64,000 nucleotides of DNA from Chryseobacterium aahli (GTDB lineage: Bacteria > Bacteroidota > Bacteroidia > Flavobacteriales > Weeksellaceae): contig NZ_JALDNB010000014.1 in NCBI RefSeq assembly GCF_022699665.1, forward strand, positions 62,001-126,000. Direction: 5' to 3'. Shown in pieces: positions 35,403 through 44,262 of this stretch. The position numbers were made by a program, and so were the translations under genes. Under the pieces are notes generated by a model, which saw only the letters and a list, made by a program, of their open reading frames with translations, had not been told where the DNA came from and did no database searches. How positions within the stretch are numbered: the first letter of the stretch is position 1; each line of letters starts with the position of its first letter.

Positions 35403-36236
35403 ATGAAACACCTACTAGAAAACCAGGAATTTCGACTGAATGAAATCCTATTTGAAAACCGTAACAAACAATACGGTGCTTATGTTTTAAGAAATGAATC
35501 AGACAGAATTCTAACGAAATCACTTTTTATAGGGGTGAGTCTTCTGGCAGCAATCTCTATTACGCCAATGATTATTTCGGCATTTAAAACAGTTGAACCA
35601 GTGACAGACGGCGGATTTGTACTTCCTCCACCAATGATTATTCCAGATGATCCTACTGTTAAACCACCTGCTGCAGTTGTGCCTCCTCAACCAGCTCCTG
35701 CTCCTGTGAAAACTTTTGATGATAGACTTCCTGAGCCGACAGCAAATCCTACCAACGAACAAGTTGTAGAAAAGATTGAAGGGGCGATTGCCGGAGTAAA
35801 AAACAATCCGGATGGTATAGTGGCACCACCAAATGTTCATGTGCCACCAACTACCATTCCTGGAACGGGACCAGTTATTAATCATGTGCAACCTCCAACA
35901 ATTGAAGTTGTTAAAGATAAAAATGTTATTGAAATTGCTGCTATACCGGCGGATTTTGAAGGTGGTATTGATTCTTTTAGAAATAAAGTAATAAATAAAT
36001 TTGATACTTCAGCATTTGAAGAGCAAAACAGCGTAGCCACAGTGGTTACATTTATTGTAGAAACCAACGGGACTATTTCAGATATCAAAACCAACGGAAA
36101 AGATGCATCTTTCAATGCAGAAGCAATAAGAAGCATCAAAGCTGTAAAAGGCAAATGGATTCCTGGTAAAAATAAAAAAGGGGAAGCGGTAAGAAGCTAC
36201 TTTAAGTTTCCCATTTCCATGAAGTTCGATAATTAA
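35403..36236 (+). CDS. Energy transducer TonB family protein
   Basis: A 277-residue protein. One N-terminal membrane helix (about 38-60, SLFIGVSLLAAISITPMI), a Pro-rich periplasmic linker of about 60-160 (IPDDPTVKPPAAVVPPQPAP), and a C-terminal TonB domain (about 190-277) with ATVVTFIVETNGTISDIK and the YFKFPISMKF end. TonB links the proton motive force, through ExbBD, to outer-membrane receptors. ExbB and ExbD are not adjacent here. ATG at 35403 is preferred to GTG at 35400. Confidence 0.9.
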   Translation: MKHLLENQEFRLNEILFENRNKQYGAYVLRNESDRILTKSLFIGVSLLAAISITPMIISAFKTVEPVTDGGFVLPPPMIIPDDPTVKPPAAVVPPQPAPAPVKTFDDRLPEPTANPTNEQVVEKIEGAIAGVKNNPDGIVAPPNVHVPPTTIPGTGPVINHVQPPTIEVVKDKNVIEIAAIPADFEGGIDSFRNKVINKFDTSAFEEQNSVATVVTFIVETNGTISDIKTNGKDASFNAEAIRSIKAVKGKWIPGKNKKGEAVRSYFKFPISMKFDN

Positions 36237-36261
36237 GATTATTCAAAACAAATCTTTTCAC

Positions 36262-36300
36262 TTATCCACAAAATACTATTTTTTGTGGATAATTTTTTTT
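36262..36300 (+). terminator. Terminator of tonB made of two inverted DnaA-box-like sequences
   Basis: TTATCCACAAAA (36262-36273) and TTTTGTGGATAA (36281-36292) form a 12-bp perfect stem with a 7-base loop and an 8-base T-run. The stem contains the exact DnaA box TTATCCACA in both orientations. Its position directly upstream of parA makes a dual role possible, but a plain terminator is the simpler reading. Confidence 0.8.
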
Positions 36301-36355
36301 ATGTCTAAAATCCTTATTAACAATATTTTAACTCAACTTTCGTTTTAGTCGTTCC

Positions 36356-36384
36356 TTGAAAGCAGAGAAAAAAGTGTATTTTTG
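36356..36384 (+). promoter_or_regulatory. Promoter of the parAB operon
   Basis: TTG (36356-36358), 18 bases, TATTTTTG (36377-36384). It overlaps the alternative start at 36382, so the shorter ParA start at 36403 is correct. Confidence 0.7.
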
Positions 36385-36402
36385 AAACTTAAAGTTCAAG
36401 CA

Positions 36403-37176
36403 ATGGCAAAAATCATAGGTATCGCTAATCAAAAAGGGGGTGTAGGAAAAACTACTACCGCCGTCAATTTAGCCGCAGCATTAGGGGTATTAGAAAAGAA
36501 AATATTAATCATTGATGCAGATCCGCAGGCTAATGCGACGTCTGGTCTTGGGGTAGAAGAGGTTCAGTATTCTACATATAACCTTTTGGAACATAGTGTT
36601 GAGACGAGAAACTGTATCCAGAGAACGACAACTCCGAATTTAGATATTGTGCCTTCTCATATTGATTTGGTTGCCGCAGAAATTGAATTGGTAGACAAAG
36701 ATAACCGTGAGTACATGCTGAAAAAGGCTTTAGCAACGGTTAGAGATGACTACGATTATATCATCATCGACTGTGCACCAAGTTTAGGTTTGATTACTGT
36801 AAACGCTTTAACAGCGGCAGATTCTGTAATTATCCCGATTCAGTGTGAATATTTTGCTTTGGAAGGTTTAGGGAAGCTTTTGAACACCATCAAAAACGTT
36901 CAGAAAATTCATAATAAAGATTTAGATATCGAAGGTTTGTTGTTAACAATGTATGACAGCCGTTTAAGATTGTCAAATCAGGTTGTAGAAGAAGTACATG
37001 CTCACTTTCCGGAAATGGTTTTTGAAACCATCATCAGCAGAAATGTGAGATTGAGCGAAGCACCAAGTTTCGGTGAAAGTATCTTAAACTACGATGCAGA
37101 AAGCAAAGGAGCGATTCAATATCTTCAGTTAGCAGAAGAGGTTCTGTTGAAAAACGAAAATTTAGTAAAGAATTAA
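36403..37176 (+). CDS. parA: Chromosome-partitioning ATPase ParA/Soj
   Basis: A 257-residue ParA with deviant Walker A IANQKGGVGKTTTAVNLA, Walker A' in LIIDADPQANATSGLG and Walker B YIIIDCAPSLG. ParA forms ATP-dependent patches on DNA that ParB stimulates to pull the origin region apart. Short N-terminus typical of chromosomal Soj (no HTH). It is followed by parB, DUF5683, dapB, lepB and a WbqC gene, the standard Flavobacteriia order. Confidence 0.95.
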   Translation: MAKIIGIANQKGGVGKTTTAVNLAAALGVLEKKILIIDADPQANATSGLGVEEVQYSTYNLLEHSVETRNCIQRTTTPNLDIVPSHIDLVAAEIELVDKDNREYMLKKALATVRDDYDYIIIDCAPSLGLITVNALTAADSVIIPIQCEYFALEGLGKLLNTIKNVQKIHNKDLDIEGLLLTMYDSRLRLSNQVVEEVHAHFPEMVFETIISRNVRLSEAPSFGESILNYDAESKGAIQYLQLAEEVLLKNENLVKN

Positions 37177-37241
37177 ATAAAAGTTAAAAGCTGTAACACT
37201 GAACTCGTTGAAGTGCAAAAGCAAATAGCCATATGCAAAAT

Positions 37242-38132
37242 ATGAAAGACAAGAAAAGAGCGATGGGACGTGGTTTGGGTGCTATTTTGAGCGCTGAATC
37301 AAAGGCTACGGTAAATTCTGCAACGGATGAAGGAGCAGAAAACTTTGTAGGAAATATCATGGAAGTTTCTATTGAAGATATTTATCCTAATCCCACTCAG
37401 CCAAGAACTTATTTTGACGAAAAAGCATTAAATGAACTTGCGCAGTCGATTAAAAATCTTGGAGTAATTCAGCCGATTACTTTAAGAAAAGACGGTGAGA
37501 AGTTTGAAATCATATCCGGAGAAAGACGTTTCAGAGCAAGTAAAATTGCTGGTTTAACATCTGTTCCGGCCTATATTCGTTTGGTGAATGATCAGGAGCT
37601 ATTGGAAATGGCTCTTGTTGAAAATATTCAGCGTGAAGATCTTGATTCTATCGAAATAGCATTGACTTACCAAAGGTTGATGGAAGAAATTGGGATGACT
37701 CAGGAAAATTTAAGCCAAAGAGTAGGGAAGGACAGAAGTACTATTACCAACTCAATAAGATTATTAAGACTAAATCCGGATATTCAAAATGCCATCAGAA
37801 GCGGTGAAATCTCTGCAGGACACGGTAGAGCCATCATCAGTCTTGAAAATGAAGAGCATCAGCAGGCTTTGTTTGAATTAATCATCAAAGAAAAACTGAA
37901 TGTTCGTCAAACCGAGCAGGCAGCAATCGCATTTAAAAATCCAAAATCTCCGGCCGCTAAAAAAGCAAAGGTTGAACTTTCTAATAATTATAAGAGAGCG
38001 CAAAAAACAATTGCTGATATTCTTGAGGTAAAAGTGGAGATCAAAACAGTCGGAACCGGTAAAAAAGGGAAAATTGTTTTGGATTTTAAAAATGAAGATG
38101 AGCTGGAATATATTTTATCTCATATTAAATAG
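37242..38132 (+). CDS. parB: ParB/Spo0J DNA-binding partition protein
   Basis: About 296 residues. It has the ParB/Srx-like CTPase domain: IYPNPTQPRTYFDEKALNELAQSI, then GVIQPITLRK, then ISGERRFRASK with the GERRFRA box, followed by the HTH domain (QENLSQRVGKDRSTITNSIRLL). C-terminal dimerisation part is near KIVLDFKNEDELE. ATG at 37242 (MKDKKRAM) is chosen; 37233 is also possible. ParB loads on parS; no parS was noticed in the window. Confidence 0.94.
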   Translation: MKDKKRAMGRGLGAILSAESKATVNSATDEGAENFVGNIMEVSIEDIYPNPTQPRTYFDEKALNELAQSIKNLGVIQPITLRKDGEKFEIISGERRFRASKIAGLTSVPAYIRLVNDQELLEMALVENIQREDLDSIEIALTYQRLMEEIGMTQENLSQRVGKDRSTITNSIRLLRLNPDIQNAIRSGEISAGHGRAIISLENEEHQQALFELIIKEKLNVRQTEQAAIAFKNPKSPAAKKAKVELSNNYKRAQKTIADILEVKVEIKTVGTGKKGKIVLDFKNEDELEYILSHIK

Positions 38133-38768
38133 ATGAAAAAAATCTTTTTCACACTTTTTTTATGTTTATCTGTGATTACTTTTTCACAGGTTACCCGCAA
38201 CGATACCATCCGTCGGGAAACTGCTCCAATGGACAGTGTTTCTGTAAAAGAAACTCCCAAAACATCGGTTGTTGAAAGCATAGAAAAAGCAAATGCTCCG
38301 GCGAAAGTAATCGTTAAAAAACTCAATCCTACAAAAGCAGGTTTGTATTCTGCAGTTTTACCCGGATTAGGACAGTTTTATAATAAAAAATACTGGAAAA
38401 TCCCTGTGGTTTGGGGAGCGGTGGGTGTAGGAGCAGGAATCGCAATCTGGAATCAAAACAGATACTTAGAATACAGAGAATATTACATCGCAAAGCTTAA
38501 CGGAACTCCCAATGAATTTGTCGACAGCAATCCGAGATTAGATAAAATTGCTTTGGCTAATGCGCAGGACAGATCAAAGAGACAGAGAGATTACGCCATT
38601 GCGATTACCGGACTTATTTATATTTTAAACATCGTTGATGCTGTTGTTGATGCGCATTTGTATGAAGGTCGTAAAGATCCTGATTTGACGTTCACACCTG
38701 CCATTATTTATGATGAGTTCGGAAACAATCCGCCAAAAACAGGATTGAGTTTAAATTTCAAGTTTTAA
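38133..38768 (+). CDS. DUF5683-family membrane protein
   Basis: A 211-residue protein with an N-terminal signal (LFLCLSVITFSQ), a linker rich in Lys and Pro, and the DUF5683 core (about 68-170): KAGLYSAVLPGLGQFYNKKYWKIPVVWGA with hydrophobic segments and a YALAIT...YILNIVDAVVDAHL stretch. The gene begins directly after the parB stop. The family is typical of Bacteroidota and of unknown function. The fixed position beside parB suggests co-regulation. Confidence 0.85.
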   Translation: MKKIFFTLFLCLSVITFSQVTRNDTIRRETAPMDSVSVKETPKTSVVESIEKANAPAKVIVKKLNPTKAGLYSAVLPGLGQFYNKKYWKIPVVWGAVGVGAGIAIWNQNRYLEYREYYIAKLNGTPNEFVDSNPRLDKIALANAQDRSKRQRDYAIAITGLIYILNIVDAVVDAHLYEGRKDPDLTFTPAIIYDEFGNNPPKTGLSLNFKF

Positions 38769-38780
38769 AAACTTTTAGAT

Positions 38781-39482
38781 ATGAAAATAGCATTAGTTGG
38801 ATATGGGAAAATGGGCAAAATCATTGATGAAATTGCCACAAAAAGAGGACACGAAGTTGTCGCCCGCTTAAAAGAAACTCCAACTGCTGAAAATTTGAAT
38901 AATCCTGATGTTGTTATTGAATTTTCTTTACCCGAAGTAGCTTTTGACAATATTAAAGCGTGTCTGGAAAATAAAGTTCCTGTCATCTGCGGAACTACTG
39001 GTTGGTTAGAAAGAAAATCTGAGGTAGAAAATTTAGCCATAGAAAACGGAACCGCATTTTTATACGGTTCTAATTTCAGTTTAGGGGTTAATTTATTTTT
39101 TGCTTTAAACGAAAAGTTGGCAGATTTAATGAAAAGTGTGGATGAATATTCTTGCCAATTGGAAGAAATTCATCACATTCACAAATTAGATGCACCAAGC
39201 GGAACAGCAATTTCTTTAGCTGAAGGAATTTTCAAGAACAATCAGAAATATAATGCCTGGAAACTTGAAGAAACTCAGAATAAGCAATTGGGGATATTCG
39301 CCATCCGTGAAGATGAAGTACCGGGAACACATAGCGTTTTCTACAGAAGTGAAGTGGATGAAATCGAAATAAAACATACCGCATTCAACAGAAATGGTTT
39401 TGCGTTAGGCGCTGTCGTTGCTGCAGAATGGATTAAAGATAAAAAAGGAAATTTTACAATGAAAGACGTTTTGGGACTTTAA
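38781..39482 (+). CDS. dapB: 4-hydroxy-tetrahydrodipicolinate reductase
   Basis: A 233-residue NAD(P)H reductase in the diaminopimelate/lysine pathway. Rossmann motif ALVGYGKMGKIID at residue 4-16, ICGTTGWLE, and the substrate domain signature EEIHHIHKLDAPSGTA (about 128). It is short relative to the enzyme of Proteobacteria, as usual for Bacteroidota. It is in the parAB operon run. Confidence 0.94.
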   Translation: MKIALVGYGKMGKIIDEIATKRGHEVVARLKETPTAENLNNPDVVIEFSLPEVAFDNIKACLENKVPVICGTTGWLERKSEVENLAIENGTAFLYGSNFSLGVNLFFALNEKLADLMKSVDEYSCQLEEIHHIHKLDAPSGTAISLAEGIFKNNQKYNAWKLEETQNKQLGIFAIREDEVPGTHSVFYRSEVDEIEIKHTAFNRNGFALGAVVAAEWIKDKKGNFTMKDVLGL

Positions 39483-39580
39483 TTTTGTAACAAAACCAGA
39501 CTTTCGTAAACTAATCATAGAAATTTGTACTCATCATCAATTACTGATTACAAATTGCTCATTACTCATATTTGAAATTT

Positions 39581-41227
39581 ATGAATTATTTTTTAACGTA
39601 CACAGTTTATGTTCTCATTTTATCAGTATTGATGGGGATTTCCACTTGGAAGCTGTTCAAGAAAATGGGGTATAGTCCTTTATTGGCATTTGTTCCTTTT
39701 TACAATTATTTCATTATACTAAAAGAAACAAAACATCCGAAATGGTGGGCGATTTTATCCTATTTGCCAATCGTAGGACCAATCATGATGTCTGTTTTCC
39801 ATATTTATTTAATGAAAAAATTTGGAAAAAGTCTTGTTCAGCATCAGGTTCTGACGGTTATTTTGCCTTTCATCTACATGGCGACTGTCAATTATTCTAA
39901 AGATGTAGAGCTGGAAGACGAGAATGATTTATACCTTACGGATGAAGAAAAAGCATCTAAGAAAAAAGATACATTTATAGGATCTATCACTTTTGCTGTC
40001 GTATTTGCTACTATTATTCACGTATTTTTCACGCAACCTTTCGGAATTCCCACAGGATCGATGGAGCGTACACTTTTGGTTGGAGATTTCCTTTTTGTCA
40101 ATAAATGGAGCTACGGTTACAGATTACCGATGCGTCCTTTGGCGATCCCATTTTTACAAGGAACTATTCTTGATACAGGAGAAAAAGGAAACCCGAAAGA
40201 TGATCCAAAATCTTATGTGGAAGCTGTGAAATTGCCTTACGAAAGAATTTTCCAGTTCAGCAAACCTCAGAAAACGGATATTGTAGTTTTTAATTATCCT
40301 CGAGATTCTGTACATGTTTCCCTTGACCGTGCTGATCCGTATGTGAAAAGATGTGTTGCTGTTGCTGGTGATACTTTCGAAATGCGTGACGGTAAAATGT
40401 TTATCAATGGTAAGCCTGAAGTATTTCTTGGTGATCAGGAGGTTCAGCACAGATATATTGTAAATACCGGAAGTCAGCTTGATATTCCAGGTTTATATAA
40501 AATTTTCGGATTTTTACCTGTTCAGGAAGGCCAAAATCAACAAGGTGGATTTGTGTATTATTTCCAGGGTCTGACTAAAAAGATGGCTGGCGAAATTAAA
40601 AAGCTTCCACAGGTGATTGATATGCAGGAGCATATTCAGCCAAAGGGCGAGTCTGCAGTTGCTTATCGTGATGAGGCCAAAATGAAAATTGATACCACTA
40701 ATTCAATCTTCCCAATTAACAGCGGATGGAATCAGGATCAATACGGGCCTCTAAAGATTCCTAAAAAAGGGGATGTTGTAGCCATCAATGATAAAACTTT
40801 ACCGGAATATCAGTGGATCATCAAAAACTACGAGCACAACACTCTTGAAAATAAAAATGGTAAAATTTTTATCAACGGAAAAGAAACCAATCAATATACG
40901 ATTCAGCAGGATTACTACATGATGATTGGGGATAACAGAGACGCATCATTAGATGCAAGGTTCTTTGGTTTTGTTCCGGAAGAAAATATCGTTGGGAAAC
41001 CAATGTTTACCTGGATGAGTGTGGAAGGAGCTTTCAAAGATTCGCAATCTTCTTACCAAGCCGACGGAATGAGAGTTCGTTGGGACAGAATGTTCAAAGC
41101 AACAAACACAGGAGAAGCCAATAAAACTTCTTATTGGTGGATTGCTGCTCTGATTCTTGTGCTTTTCTTTGGCTGGGAGTATATTGTTAAACTTTTTGGA
41201 AAGAAAAAAACAGAAGACGAATTATAA
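39581..41227 (+). CDS. lepB: Signal peptidase I with N-terminal DUF5684-type membrane domain
   Basis: A 548-residue inner-membrane peptidase. Residues 1-110 form an extra multi-span domain (TVYVLILSVLMGISTWKLF, YSPLLAFVPFYNYFIIL), similar to DUF5684. The S26 peptidase starts with a further span and catalytic Ser160 in GIPTGSMERTLLVGD; the base Lys256 lies in YVKRCVAVAGD. A 150-residue insertion separates this from the C-terminal box GDNRDASLDARFFGFVPEENI. A C-terminal span near 520-540 completes the protein. ATG at 39581 is preferred to TTG at 39572. Confidence 0.93.
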   Translation: MNYFLTYTVYVLILSVLMGISTWKLFKKMGYSPLLAFVPFYNYFIILKETKHPKWWAILSYLPIVGPIMMSVFHIYLMKKFGKSLVQHQVLTVILPFIYMATVNYSKDVELEDENDLYLTDEEKASKKKDTFIGSITFAVVFATIIHVFFTQPFGIPTGSMERTLLVGDFLFVNKWSYGYRLPMRPLAIPFLQGTILDTGEKGNPKDDPKSYVEAVKLPYERIFQFSKPQKTDIVVFNYPRDSVHVSLDRADPYVKRCVAVAGDTFEMRDGKMFINGKPEVFLGDQEVQHRYIVNTGSQLDIPGLYKIFGFLPVQEGQNQQGGFVYYFQGLTKKMAGEIKKLPQVIDMQEHIQPKGESAVAYRDEAKMKIDTTNSIFPINSGWNQDQYGPLKIPKKGDVVAINDKTLPEYQWIIKNYEHNTLENKNGKIFINGKETNQYTIQQDYYMMIGDNRDASLDARFFGFVPEENIVGKPMFTWMSVEGAFKDSQSSYQADGMRVRWDRMFKATNTGEANKTSYWWIAALILVLFFGWEYIVKLFGKKKTEDEL

Positions 41228-41247
41228 CTAAATTTGTAAACTAAAAT

Positions 41248-41281
41248 AAAATGAAGTATTTGAAAAAGTACTTCATTTTTA
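41248..41281 (+). terminator. Terminator after lepB
   Basis: AAAATGAAGTA (41248-41258) pairs with TACTTCATTTT (41269-41279) followed by T-rich sequence. It lies directly ahead of the WbqC start and may attenuate it. Confidence 0.65.
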
Positions 41282-41287
41282 TATATA

Positions 41288-41902
41288 ATGATAATGAAGA
41301 ACGTATTATTACCGGTATTTTATCTACCACCTATCTCATGGTTTTCAGTGTTTTTAGATCCTGAAAATGAAGTGACTTTTGAGCAATATGAAAGCTTTCC
41401 AAAACAGACCTATAGAAATAGAACCAATATCTATGGCGCAAATGGGAAACTATCCCTTGTTATTCCTATCAATCATACAGGGAAAAGAGAAATGAAGGAT
41501 ACTGAAATTTCTTACAGAGAAGATTGGTTAAAGATTCACTGGAGATCGATCAAAAATGTTTACCAAGGTTCGGCTTACTTTGAATATTATGAAGACAAAT
41601 TTGAAGTGCTTTATGAGAAGAAAGAAAAATTCTTGCTAGATTTTAATTTAAAAAGTATCGACATCATTCAGAAAATACTAAAGACAGAAAAGGCACAATC
41701 TTTGAATCAAGAATATATCAAAAATCCGTCTGAGATTAATTTTCGTGAAAAATTTTCTACGAAAGTTGAAACACAATTTGAGATGGAAGAATATTATCAA
41801 ACATTCACAGATAAATATGGTTTTTTGAAAGATTTATCAATTTTAGATCTTATATGTAACAAAGGGCCAGAATCTGTGACTTATCTTAAAAATATTAAAT
41901 AA
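41288..41902 (+). CDS. WbqC-family protein
   Basis: A 204-residue protein with the WbqC signature: LLPVFYLPPISWFSVFL at the N-terminus, SFPKQTYRNRTNIYGANGKLSLVIP (residues about 36-60) and DTEISYREDWLKIHWRSIKNVYQ. WbqC-like proteins often occur in O-antigen loci; the family is of uncertain function. In Bacteroidota it typically follows lepB. The second ATG at 41294 is an alternative start. Confidence 0.88.
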   Translation: MIMKNVLLPVFYLPPISWFSVFLDPENEVTFEQYESFPKQTYRNRTNIYGANGKLSLVIPINHTGKREMKDTEISYREDWLKIHWRSIKNVYQGSAYFEYYEDKFEVLYEKKEKFLLDFNLKSIDIIQKILKTEKAQSLNQEYIKNPSEINFREKFSTKVETQFEMEEYYQTFTDKYGFLKDLSILDLICNKGPESVTYLKNIK

Positions 41903-41912
41903 TTCTAGTAAA

Positions 41913-43586
41913 ATGAAGAAAATAGTATTAGCTGCTGTCTTTTTAGCAGGTTTTAGTTATTCTTATGCTCAAGGCGCAAAAGCGGCTGTTGATCCAAAAG
42001 AAGATAAAGATTTAATGACGTGGTATCATAAAGATTTTGCCACTTCTAAAGTATATGGTGTAAATACCGAAAATGCATACAAATATCTTGAATCAAAAGG
42101 TCTTAAACCTAAAACAGTTGTTGTAGGAGTTTTAGACAGTGGTGTTCAGGTTGATCATCCGGGATTGGTGAAAAATATTTGGTCAAACCCAAATGAAGTT
42201 CCCAACAACGGAAAAGATGATGACGGAAACGGATACATTGACGACGTTCACGGATGGAATTTCATCGGTGGTAAAAACGGAGACATTGGCGTAGATAATA
42301 TGGAAGTAACAAGAGTTGTTGCTAAATACAAGCCAGTTTTCGAAGGCGATGACTCTGCAAAAAACAAAGCAAATCAAGCAAAAATGCCTGAAGAATTTGC
42401 AATGTACATGAAGTCTAAAGAGCTTTTTACTAAAAAGAGTGTAGACGCAAGTCAAAGTTTCAAGCAGTTTACCATGATTAATGAAGCAATTCCTTCTATG
42501 GTGAAGTTGCTTGGAGGGAAGCCTTTTACTAAAGAAAATCTTGCATTGGCAAAACCAGCAGACCAGAAAGAGTCTATGGGGTTACAAATTTTGAATAATT
42601 TGGTTCAAAATCCTGAATTAGCTGGTAAATCTCCTTCTGATGTCGAGGCGTTTTTAAACAAAGAAATTAAAAGTGCGCTAGATCATTTTGGTCCAATGGC
42701 TCAACAGTATGATCTTGCATTTGATCCTAGAGCAGAAATTGTAGGGGACAACTACGATGACTATTCTGAAAAAAAATATGGAAATAACCATTATCAAGGT
42801 CCGGATGCAGAGCATGGAACTCATGTTTCAGGTATTATTGCAGGTTTGCCACAAGGAAAGGAAGTGCAATATGGTGTAGCTTCAAAAGTGGCTAAAATCA
42901 TGGTCGTAAGAACGGTTCCTAATGGTGACGAAAGAGATAAAGACGTTGCAAACGCCATCAGATATGCTGTAGATAATGGTGCTAAAGTTTTGAATATGAG
43001 CTTTGGTAAACCGGTTTCTCCGGGTAAAAATGTGGTTTGGGATGCATTCAAATATGCTGATGATAAAGGAGTTCTTTTAGTAAAAGCTGCTGGGAACGAA
43101 AACGAAGATGTTGCTGAGCATTTAGCATATCCTACCAATTTTAAAAATGTTACTGATGCGGCTCCTTTCGTAGATAACGTTTTGGTTGTCGGTGCAAGTA
43201 CGAATAGAAATAATGAGTTGAGAGCTAGTTTCTCAAACTATAATAAAAATATGGTCAATGTATTTGCTCCAGGTGAAGAAATTTATTCTACAGTTCCAAA
43301 TAATGAGTACAGTTACCAACAAGGAACTTCAATGGCTTCACCGGTAGTGGCAGGTGCTGCGGCAGTGTTATTGGCTTATATGCCAAATCTAAAACCAGCA
43401 CAGATCATCGAAGCTTTAGTAAAAACAAGCAACGCAAGTACAGAAAATGAGTTTGGAGAAAAATCTCAGGCTGGTGGGGTAATCGATGTGAAAAAAGCAG
43501 CAGAATATGCTTTCAATAATTTCTACAACGGAAAAACTTCTTCAGTGAAAAAACCTGCAAAAGCTAAGAAAGCTGTAAGGAAATAA
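41913..43586 (+). CDS. S8-family (subtilisin-like) serine peptidase, exported
   Basis: A 557-residue protease with a Sec signal peptide (VLAAVFLAGFSYSYAQ). Catalytic triad: Asp75 in VGVLDSGVQVDHPG, His301 in EHGTHVSGIIAG and Ser473 in QGTSMASPVVAGAA. Between Asp75 and His301 there are about 225 residues, far more than in subtilisin, with an insert after DDVHGWNFIGG. The C-terminus ends in a Lys-rich tail (SSVKKPAKAKKAVRK) and has no secretion CTD. Extracellular or periplasmic protein degradation is the likely role. Confidence 0.92.
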   Translation: MKKIVLAAVFLAGFSYSYAQGAKAAVDPKEDKDLMTWYHKDFATSKVYGVNTENAYKYLESKGLKPKTVVVGVLDSGVQVDHPGLVKNIWSNPNEVPNNGKDDDGNGYIDDVHGWNFIGGKNGDIGVDNMEVTRVVAKYKPVFEGDDSAKNKANQAKMPEEFAMYMKSKELFTKKSVDASQSFKQFTMINEAIPSMVKLLGGKPFTKENLALAKPADQKESMGLQILNNLVQNPELAGKSPSDVEAFLNKEIKSALDHFGPMAQQYDLAFDPRAEIVGDNYDDYSEKKYGNNHYQGPDAEHGTHVSGIIAGLPQGKEVQYGVASKVAKIMVVRTVPNGDERDKDVANAIRYAVDNGAKVLNMSFGKPVSPGKNVVWDAFKYADDKGVLLVKAAGNENEDVAEHLAYPTNFKNVTDAAPFVDNVLVVGASTNRNNELRASFSNYNKNMVNVFAPGEEIYSTVPNNEYSYQQGTSMASPVVAGAAAVLLAYMPNLKPAQIIEALVKTSNASTENEFGEKSQAGGVIDVKKAAEYAFNNFYNGKTSSVKKPAKAKKAVRK

Positions 43587-43618
43587 TAATCAAATACTTA
43601 TTTTATAATATTAATCAG

Positions 43619-43641
43619 AGCCCGATTTTTTCGGGCTTTTA
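43619..43641 (+). terminator. Terminator of the S8 peptidase gene
   Basis: AGCCCGA pairs with TCGGGCT around a T-only loop (43619-43637), followed by T. Confidence 0.88.
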
Positions 43642-43747
43642 TTTTTTTAACAAATTTGTTTTGGCACGGTTTTTTGTAGTAACTTTATGAATAATAAACT
43701 AAAAGATAAAATCGCTTTTCGGTTTTATCTTACGTAAAAAAAAACAT

Positions 43748-44239
43748 ATGAAAAAGTTATTACTTGCGGGAATTTTGGGAACATCACTTTTTGCAGTGTC
43801 TTGTTCCACCGTTAAAAAAGGAGCAGATGCACAAAGCAACAGATCAGAATTTCTTAAAATGAAAGGAGATTTCCAAATTGTAAGCATCGATTACGACAAG
43901 CAATATAAAATCAAGCCTTTTGATGAAGGCGCAGATGCACAATGTTTCGTTGGAAGTCACTGGAGATTTATTCCAAATAACTATACAGGTGCATATACAT
44001 TAAACGGCGGCGGAAATTGCCCTGCATTGACTCAGCCGATTAAATTTGAAGTAAAAGACGGCAACACCTTCTTATTCAAAAAAATTCAGGATGGAACAAA
44101 AGCTAAACAAAATACTGTAGGGTACACACTTAATGTAATCAATATGACAACAGATCAGTTTTCGTTAGAGCAAAATGTACCATTTGATGGCAGTACGATA
44201 AGAGTTGTTTACAACTTCGAAAGAGCTGGAATGAAATAA
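43748..44239 (+). CDS. Lipocalin-like lipoprotein
   Basis: A 163-residue lipoprotein with lipobox AVSC19. The mature part is an all-beta protein starting KGDFQIVSIDY and containing CFVGSHWRFIPNNYTGAYTL, which resembles lipocalin-like domains of Bacteroidota. Ligand and role are unknown. The gene is 23 bases upstream of an OmpA-family gene on the same strand, so the two are probably an operon. Confidence 0.7.
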   Translation: MKKLLLAGILGTSLFAVSCSTVKKGADAQSNRSEFLKMKGDFQIVSIDYDKQYKIKPFDEGADAQCFVGSHWRFIPNNYTGAYTLNGGGNCPALTQPIKFEVKDGNTFLFKKIQDGTKAKQNTVGYTLNVINMTTDQFSLEQNVPFDGSTIRVVYNFERAGMK

Positions 44240-44262
44240 TTTAACTATTTAAAATAAACATA

